This document shows, in pieces, positions 58,706-64,000 of a DNA stretch of 64,000 nucleotides (its first letter is position 1; every line of letters starts with the position of its first letter). Made by a program: the position numbers and the translations under genes. The notes under the pieces are model-generated. The model was given only the letters and a program-made list of their open reading frames with translations. It ran no database searches and was not told where the DNA came from. Source of the DNA: DATATV01 sp036268615 (GTDB lineage: Bacteria; Actinomycetota; Actinomycetes; Mycobacteriales; Pseudonocardiaceae); NCBI GenBank assembly GCA_036268615.1, contig DATATV010000039.1, forward strand, positions 1 through 64,000, read 5' to 3'.

Positions 58706-60112
58706 ATGCCCGTCCCGACGGATGTGCTGGACGCTGCTGCCCTGGGAACGATCGGCGACACGATCGGTCGAGGCGGGCAGGCGCACGTCCTCGACGTGCC
58801 CCACCTGAGCCTCCCCGACGTCGCGGGGCCGCTGGTCTACAAGGAATACAAGACGCCGCTGACATCCACGGCGGTGATCGGTCCGGTCGTCGCCGCACGC
58901 AACAACCTGAACCCGATCGAGCGGGCCCGGCTGGACCGGATGGCCACCTGGCCGGTGCGGATGGTGGTCGAGCAGGGCACGGTGCTCGGTGTGGTCATGC
59001 CGCGAATACCCGCGGCCTACTTCGACGACCTGCGGTTGCCCAGCGGTGGCAGGGAGTCCACGATCCGCGACGCGCAGAACCTCTTCATCGAGTCGGACCG
59101 CTGCCGTTGGCTGGGTCGGCCCGACCCGAACGTCGAGCAGCGGCTGCGAGTGTGTCGCGACTTCGCAGGAGCGCTGCGTTACCTTCACGACGAGCTTGAC
59201 CTGATGTTCGGCGACATCAGCAGCACCAACGAGGTGTACCGGCTGACCGACACGCCCATGATGATGCTCCTGGACTGCGACGGTTTCCGTCGGCCGGGCA
59301 CCAGCGGCGCACAGCTGAACACCCCGGACTGGGTCCCGCCGGAGGGCGGTGCGCTCACCGTGGCCACCGACCTCTACAAGCTCGGGCTGTTCATCCTCCG
59401 GTGTCTGACCCCGGGGAAGCAATGCTCGACCGGCACCGATCCCGCGGCCGCGCTGCACCATCTCGACCCGGCCGGCGGTGATCTGCTACGCCGGTCCGTT
59501 TCCGCCGATCCGTCGAACCGGCCAACGGCCGCGGAGTGGTTCCGCCAGCTCAGCCTCCTGCTCGGCGAGCCGATCGATCCGCCGACCATCCTTCGAGCGG
59601 AACTGGACCGACCGTTCGTGTGTGCGGGACAGCCGGTGTCAGTGTCCTGGGAGGTCGCGAACGCGACGACGATCGAGATCGTCGCGCAGCAACGAGTGGA
59701 ATACGCGGACGGCCGTGGCGGACAGGGCGCGACCACGGTTGTCCCGGAGCAGACCTGCTTCATCCATCTCCGGGCACGCAACGATCTCGGCACCGACGAG
59801 CGGCTGCTCGGTCCGGTCGCCGTGCTGGCCGCGCCCCGGATCGAGCACGTTCCCGCGTCCCTGCCAGAACTGCCGCTACCGGACCTCGGGGCGCTCACCC
59901 GGTCCGGCTTCACCCTGCCCGAGGTTCCAGTGTTCGGCCTGCCGTTGATGCCGGCCACGGCGCTGTCCGGCGGCGGCGCGCCGGACCAACCGCCGCGGCC
60001 GTTCTGGCCCGAACTGCGCTCGATGCGCTGCCCGCTCGACGTAGCCACCTTGATGACCACGACCCCTGACATCGACTTCGGTCTTCCGCTCGAACGTAAG
60101 GGAACACCATGA
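58706..60112 (+). CDS. Divergent protein kinase-like protein with C-terminal beta domain
   Basis: 468 residues. The kinase-like domain spans about 15-290. IGRGGQAHVLDV is a glycine loop, VYKEYK supplies the candidate catalytic lysine (46 or 49), LMFGDISSTN (Asp170, Asn175) replaces the HRDxxxxN loop, and LLDCDGF (Asp190/192) replaces DFG. The region around DWVPPEGGALTVATDLYKLGLF is the activation-segment/helix F equivalent. Residues ~300-380 look Ig-like (PVSVSWEVANATTIEI), then a Pro-rich tail. It resembles kinases paired with TerY and PP2C in Ter-associated triads. The end overlaps the next start (ATGA). Confidence 0.82.
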   Translation: MPVPTDVLDAAALGTIGDTIGRGGQAHVLDVPHLSLPDVAGPLVYKEYKTPLTSTAVIGPVVAARNNLNPIERARLDRMATWPVRMVVEQGTVLGVVMPRIPAAYFDDLRLPSGGRESTIRDAQNLFIESDRCRWLGRPDPNVEQRLRVCRDFAGALRYLHDELDLMFGDISSTNEVYRLTDTPMMMLLDCDGFRRPGTSGAQLNTPDWVPPEGGALTVATDLYKLGLFILRCLTPGKQCSTGTDPAAALHHLDPAGGDLLRRSVSADPSNRPTAAEWFRQLSLLLGEPIDPPTILRAELDRPFVCAGQPVSVSWEVANATTIEIVAQQRVEYADGRGGQGATTVVPEQTCFIHLRARNDLGTDERLLGPVAVLAAPRIEHVPASLPELPLPDLGALTRSGFTLPEVPVFGLPLMPATALSGGGAPDQPPRPFWPELRSMRCPLDVATLMTTTPDIDFGLPLERKGTP

Positions 60113-61572
60113 CCATCCGGATGGGATTGGCCCGGCTGGCTGGTGCGCGCACCAACCTGCTCCGCAAGTCACCTGGCGATCTGAACAAGCAGTCAGCGAT
60201 GGGTGGCGTTCTGCTGACCACGGCCGGCGTCGCCACGATCTCGGCCTTCTTCGCGGTCCGGACCGCCCTCGACGCGCCGTGGCTGGTCAGTGTGCTGGTC
60301 GGCCTCGCCTGGGGTGTGGTCATCCTGAATCTGGACCGGATGCTGATCATCAGCATGAGTGGGCTGCGCACCGTCCGGCTCAAGCTCATCGCGGCCATTC
60401 CACGGCTGCTGCTGGCCCTCGTGATCGGTTCGGTCATCTCCACGCCTCTGGTGTTGCGCATCTTCCAGCATGAGATCAACGCGCAGCTCACCGTGCTACA
60501 GGCCCAGGGTGTCCAGCAGTCGGAGGACGCGCTGAACAACGCCTACGTCCGGATCGGCCAACTCACAAAGCAACAGACACAGCTACAGGGCACCATCGAC
60601 GGTGAGACCACTTCCTCGGTGAGCAGCGACCCGGACGTCGAGGCAGCGACCAAGGCGTATCAGGACGCGAACAGCACGTACCAGCAGCTCAACCAGAGCG
60701 TGCAGTGCGAACTCGACGGGACCTGCGGAACGGGACACGCCGGCGACGGTCAGTCCTACCAGAGCAAGAAAGCTGCCGCCGACAGTGCCCTGCAGGTGAG
60801 CGACGAGGACAAAACGCAGCTGGACCAGGTGACTGCCGCCGCGACGAAGCGGCTGCAGGACGGGGCGGCCCAGGCGGTCGCTCAGGCCAGGCAGCAGCTT
60901 CCCAGCGTGCAGCGGGAACTGGCCCAGGCGACGAGCAGCCGGGACTCGTTGGAGCAGCAGTCTTTCCAGGAACAGAAGCAGAACAACGGGCTGCTGGCTC
61001 GGATGGAGGCCCTGGAGCAGATCACCGGTCAGAGTTCGACTGCCTGGTGGACGCACATGATGCTGTTCCTGCTCTTCGTGTGCATCGAACTGCTCCCGGT
61101 GGTCACCAAGGTACTCACCAGTTTCGGCCCGCCTTCGCTGTACGAATGGCTCGCGGACCGCGAGGACGAAGACGCGGCCGAGATCGAGGACATCCGAGCC
61201 AAGGTCGAACGCGACATCGTCGACAGGACCGCCAGGGCGCGGCTCGCGATCGCCCAGCAGCAGTTGGACGACCAGATCGAGGCCGGAAAGATCGCGGCCA
61301 AGGTCGTCGCCGATGAACAGAGCAAGATCACGCTCAAGGCGATCGCCGTCTGGGCCGAGCTGGCTCAGCTCCGTGCCACCGAGGAACTGGACCGCTGGTA
61401 CCAGGACAACGTGGGTGGCTCCGCGCCGCGGCAGCAGACCGTGTCGAACAGCACCCCGCTGCATTTCGCTCCGGTGGCCGGCCCGACCGCGGGCGCCCCG
61501 ACCGGCGCCGCGCACTCCGTTCCCCAGCACAACGGCTGGCACGGCCGGCCGTTGAACGGCTCAACTCCCTGA
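60109..61572 (+). CDS. DUF4407 membrane protein with long coiled coil
   Basis: 487 residues. Three N-terminal helices (AMGGVLLTTAGVATISAFFAV, LVSVLVGLAWGVVILNLDRMLI, LLLALVIGSVISTPLVLRIF) include the NLDRMLI signature of DUF4407. A predicted extracytoplasmic Gln/Ala-rich coiled coil of about 190 residues follows, then a fourth helix (HMMLFLLFVCIELLPVVTKV) and a cytosolic helical tail with AKVERDIVDRTARARLAIAQ. The protein could transmit an envelope signal to the kinase/phosphatase partners; that role is inferred from operon context only. Confidence 0.85.
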   Translation: MTIRMGLARLAGARTNLLRKSPGDLNKQSAMGGVLLTTAGVATISAFFAVRTALDAPWLVSVLVGLAWGVVILNLDRMLIISMSGLRTVRLKLIAAIPRLLLALVIGSVISTPLVLRIFQHEINAQLTVLQAQGVQQSEDALNNAYVRIGQLTKQQTQLQGTIDGETTSSVSSDPDVEAATKAYQDANSTYQQLNQSVQCELDGTCGTGHAGDGQSYQSKKAAADSALQVSDEDKTQLDQVTAAATKRLQDGAAQAVAQARQQLPSVQRELAQATSSRDSLEQQSFQEQKQNNGLLARMEALEQITGQSSTAWWTHMMLFLLFVCIELLPVVTKVLTSFGPPSLYEWLADREDEDAAEIEDIRAKVERDIVDRTARARLAIAQQQLDDQIEAGKIAAKVVADEQSKITLKAIAVWAELAQLRATEELDRWYQDNVGGSAPRQQTVSNSTPLHFAPVAGPTAGAPTGAAHSVPQHNGWHGRPLNGSTP

Positions 61573-61603
61573 CCCCGCTTCCCCCAAGCAGATTGGAACC
61601 GAT

Positions 61604-62344
61604 ATGTCCGAGACGCGAGGCACGCTGCTGCCCTTCTATCTGGTGGTCGACGTCTCCTACTCGATGTCCGGGTCGAAGATCGACGCGGCGAACGACATGA
61701 TCGTCAGGGTCCAGGACGAACTGGCGAAAAACCCGATCCTGGCGGACAAGGTCCGATTCAGCGTGATCGACTTCTCCGACGACGCGCGGGTGCTCCTGCC
61801 GCTGTGTGATCTGCTCGAACGAGGGGTGACTGTGCCCAGGCTGACCGTGCGTGCCGGCACCTCGTTCGCGGCCGCCCTTCGTGTGCTTCGTACCGAGATC
61901 GAGACCAACGTCAAGCAGTTGAAGGGCGACTCGTTCAAGGTGCACCGGCCGGTGGTCTTCTTCCTCAGCGACGGTATGCCCACCGATCCGGACGCTGACT
62001 GGCAGGCAGCTTTCCGCGACCTCACCCACTACGACCCGGCGACCGGCAGCGGCTTCCGCACGCGGCCGAACGTGGTGCCCTGCGGGGTGGACGACGCCGA
62101 CCCACGGGTCATGCAGCAGCTGATCTTCCCTGCCACCGGGGAGAAGCAGATGCGGATGTACCTGATGGACCGGGGTGAGGACGCCGCCAACGCGATCGGC
62201 TCCATCGCGCAGGTGCTGATCTCCAGCATCCTGTCCTCCGGTGTCAGCATCGCAGCGGGCGGCTCCGGGATCATGTTGCCCGCCGCGGCCGAGCTGCCCG
62301 GAGGCGTGCACGAGTACACCGCTGACGACCAGGACTTCGTCTGA
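61604..62344 (+). CDS. TerY-like vWA domain protein
   Basis: 246 residues, essentially one von Willebrand A domain. The MIDAS motif DVSYSMSG (Asp16, Ser18, Ser20) is complete, with Thr86 in RAGTSFAAAL and Asp123 in FFLSDGMPTDPD. It matches the TerY family found with tellurite-resistance-type modules. It probably binds a protein partner through a bound metal. Its TGA shares a base with the next ATG (TGATG), so it is coupled to the phosphatase. Confidence 0.9.
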   Translation: MSETRGTLLPFYLVVDVSYSMSGSKIDAANDMIVRVQDELAKNPILADKVRFSVIDFSDDARVLLPLCDLLERGVTVPRLTVRAGTSFAAALRVLRTEIETNVKQLKGDSFKVHRPVVFFLSDGMPTDPDADWQAAFRDLTHYDPATGSGFRTRPNVVPCGVDDADPRVMQQLIFPATGEKQMRMYLMDRGEDAANAIGSIAQVLISSILSSGVSIAAGGSGIMLPAAAELPGGVHEYTADDQDFV

Positions 62345-63318
62345 TGGAAGCCGAACCGCGGATCGTCAGTACCGACCTGCCGCAGGAGCGGTCCGAGGTC
62401 GCGTCCTGGACCGGTTGCTTCGAACCGTTCGCCGTCGGAGATCCGGGCCGCGCACCGGATCGGGTGATCAGCAAGCTCAACACCCGATTCTGGTATCGGC
62501 CTGAGCTGGCGCTGGACGCGGTGATGGTCGGGCAGGAGGGTGAATCACCTTTCGCAGCGCTTCGCGCGGCGAGCATCCGTGGGCTGTCCCATCGGCACTA
62601 CGGCGAGGTCCGGCAGGACGAGTACGCCTTTCGGGTCACGCCCGACAACCGTTACCTCGTCGTTTGCGTCGCGGACGGCGTGTCCGCAGGGAAGTGGTCG
62701 CACCTGGCGGCCCTGTGGGGGAGCCGGGGCGGGGTGGACGACCTGTGTCGGATCCTGCGCGACACCGAGCCCGAGGACATCGACTGGCCCCGGTTCGTCG
62801 GCGAGGTGGCGGCCCAGGTCGAGCAGGCGGGCCGGGATCATCTGCTGCGCCACGGCGTTCTCCCGGAGGATGTCGGGACCACGCGTCAGGTCGCCGGGCA
62901 GCTGGCCACCACCGTGCTGTACGCCGTGGTGTGCCTGTCCGGTTCGGCGGCCGGACAGGCACACGTCTACGGCATCGGCGACACCTCGGTATGGGTGCTC
63001 GCCGACGGTCACTGGCACCCGCGGCAGCCGATCAAGAACGACGGCGCGGAGGTGTACTCGTCGTCGGTCACCGCGCTCCCGCTCCTGCCGAGGGAGCTGC
63101 CGCCGGTGATCCGAACCCGAGTGGCACCCGGGCAGGTGTTGGTGTTGATGACCGACGGAGTGGGTGATCCGCTCGGTGACGGCACCGGCTCGGTCGCCGA
63201 GTTCCTCGCCGACCGGTGGTGCCTGCCACCGAGTGGCCTGGAGTTCGCCGCTCAGGTGGACTTCCGCCGCAGCACCTTCGACGACGACCGGACCGTGGTC
63301 GCGCTGTGGCCGCTCTGA
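62344..63318 (+). CDS. PP2C-type serine/threonine protein phosphatase
   Basis: 324 residues. The PP2C fold begins near residue 75 (SIRGLSHRHYGEVRQDEYAF). VCVADGVSAGKWSHLAA (Asp111), QVLVLMTDGVGDPLGDG and FDDDRTVVALW are the metal-binding motifs. The first 70 residues form an extra N-terminal segment with no family match. It should reverse the action of the operon kinase. It overlaps the next gene by 13 bp. Confidence 0.9.
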   Translation: MEAEPRIVSTDLPQERSEVASWTGCFEPFAVGDPGRAPDRVISKLNTRFWYRPELALDAVMVGQEGESPFAALRAASIRGLSHRHYGEVRQDEYAFRVTPDNRYLVVCVADGVSAGKWSHLAALWGSRGGVDDLCRILRDTEPEDIDWPRFVGEVAAQVEQAGRDHLLRHGVLPEDVGTTRQVAGQLATTVLYAVVCLSGSAAGQAHVYGIGDTSVWVLADGHWHPRQPIKNDGAEVYSSSVTALPLLPRELPPVIRTRVAPGQVLVLMTDGVGDPLGDGTGSVAEFLADRWCLPPSGLEFAAQVDFRRSTFDDDRTVVALWPL

Positions 63319-63998
63319 GCACTTCGACGACCGGCGTCCTGCGTTGTCTCAGCTGCGGCCGAACCACTGGCGAGTTCTCGCTCTGCCAGCACGGCGAGGC
63401 CGTCTGCTCGGCGCACCGGCTGCTCGACCAGTGTGTGCTGTGTTCGCTTCCGCGCACCGCGGACAGCGCTGGCTGGACGAGGTACACGGTGACCGGACAC
63501 CGCTGCCCGACCTGCGCGGCGGACGCCGTGGAGTCGGAGCGGGACGCCCGTCGGTGGGCCGAGGCCGTCTGTGTGGATCTGGCCCGGATCGGTATCCGGC
63601 TCGGTCACCGAGTGAAGGTGGATCTGGTCTGTCCGGACTCGCTGCAGCGCACGGCGGGCGGAGCGCACGGGTTCGTCGGCGGCAGTACTCGCCGCCGGTA
63701 CACCCCGTTCGGTGGGACCGAGGCGACCGGAATCACGATCGCTCGCGGGCTCACCGGCATCCACTTCGGGTCGACACTCGCGCACGAGATCGGGCACTGC
63801 TGGCTGACCGAGCAGGGCATCGACGGCCTGGCCGCGCCGATCGAGGAGGGCGTCTGCCAGGTGTTCGCCGGGGCCTGGCTGAAGAAACAGGACGGCCGCC
63901 TCGCCGGTGCGCTGCGGGACGCCCTGGACAGCCCGGATGAGGTGTACGGCGTCGGCTACCGGCTGGTCCGCACGGCGATCCGGGAGAGGGGGATCAAT
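63306..63998 (+). CDS. DA1-like zinc metallopeptidase (cut by window edge)
   Basis: 231 residues are visible from the GTG at 63306, and the frame is open to the window end. The N-terminus has zinc-ribbon or LIM-like cysteines (LRCLSCGRTTGEFSLC, CVLCSLP, HRCPTCAAD). The catalytic part contains GITIARGLTGIHFGSTLAHEIGHCW (in two pieces here) with HEIGH at 160-164, and a downstream IEEGVCQVFAGAWLK whose glutamate is the likely third ligand. VYGVGYRLVRTAI follows. This is the order seen in the C-terminal peptidase of plant DA1 proteins. A substrate among the operon or its targets is inferred. Confidence 0.8.
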   Translation, partial: MAALSTSTTGVLRCLSCGRTTGEFSLCQHGEAVCSAHRLLDQCVLCSLPRTADSAGWTRYTVTGHRCPTCAADAVESERDARRWAEAVCVDLARIGIRLGHRVKVDLVCPDSLQRTAGGAHGFVGGSTRRRYTPFGGTEATGITIARGLTGIHFGSTLAHEIGHCWLTEQGIDGLAAPIEEGVCQVFAGAWLKKQDGRLAGALRDALDSPDEVYGVGYRLVRTAIRERGIN

Positions 63999-64000
63999 GC

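Overview
The window is GC-rich actinobacterial chromosome. The best guess is an actinomycete of the Pseudonocardiales type. That is inferred from gene content and order (tRNA-Ser, ffs, dnaX, ybaB, recR, leuA, overlapping ask-asd, an EspG-like protein, actinobacterial tadA partner) and from the frequent GTG starts; no 16S gene is present.

Layout. 1-860: tail of an IS630-type transposase, a conserved hypothetical, and a small 17-bp tandem repeat that may be an IS relic. 870-4400: TenA, a secreted protein, an anti-sigma/ECF sigma pair and a divergent small membrane operon. 4960-11150: a sortase-anchored thioester adhesin, a FUSC membrane protein, a degenerate repeat field and a secreted fibronectin-III protein. 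11390-18590: prephenate dehydrogenase, M20 amidohydrolase, the tRNA deaminase TadA with its partner, CsbD, two tRNA-Ser genes and a secreted exo/endonuclease. 18740-30130: a mobile-looking island with a truncated tyrosine integrase, a type I-E CRISPR array of 18 repeats, the complete cas operon (cas3-cse1-cse2-cas7-cas5-cas6e-cas1-cas2, minus strand) and a remnant resembling a colicin-type immunity protein. 30317-50660: housekeeping core (MmcQ-like, argS, cutA, SRP RNA, dnaX, ybaB, recR, EspG-like, DedA, leuA with a leader-peptide attenuator, ask, asd, MFS/Fur pair). 51370-58160: secreted and stress-related enzymes and a decayed streptogramin acetyltransferase. 58706-64000 (runs off the end): a tightly packed operon encoding a divergent protein kinase, a DUF4407 membrane coiled-coil protein, a TerY-like vWA protein, a PP2C phosphatase and a DA1-like zinc metallopeptidase.

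The most interesting items are these. (1) The kinase/DUF4407/vWA/PP2C/DA1-peptidase operon looks like a phosphorylation-controlled stress or conflict system. (2) A family of four ~111-bp intergenic elements has one fixed architecture: a GC-rich core, a 34-35 nt gap, then two DnaA-box-like nonamers 19-20 bp apart. Two of the copies are followed by fields of degenerate tandem repeats. (3) The CRISPR array's leader-distal repeat is fused directly to the middle of an integrase gene.

How the genes work together: leuA, ask and asd serve branched-chain and aspartate-family amino acid synthesis. dnaX, ybaB and recR form the conserved replication/repair cluster behind the SRP RNA. The cas genes are translationally coupled and lie head-on to the array leader. 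The terminal operon shows overlapping starts and stops, which implies co-expression of all five proteins.
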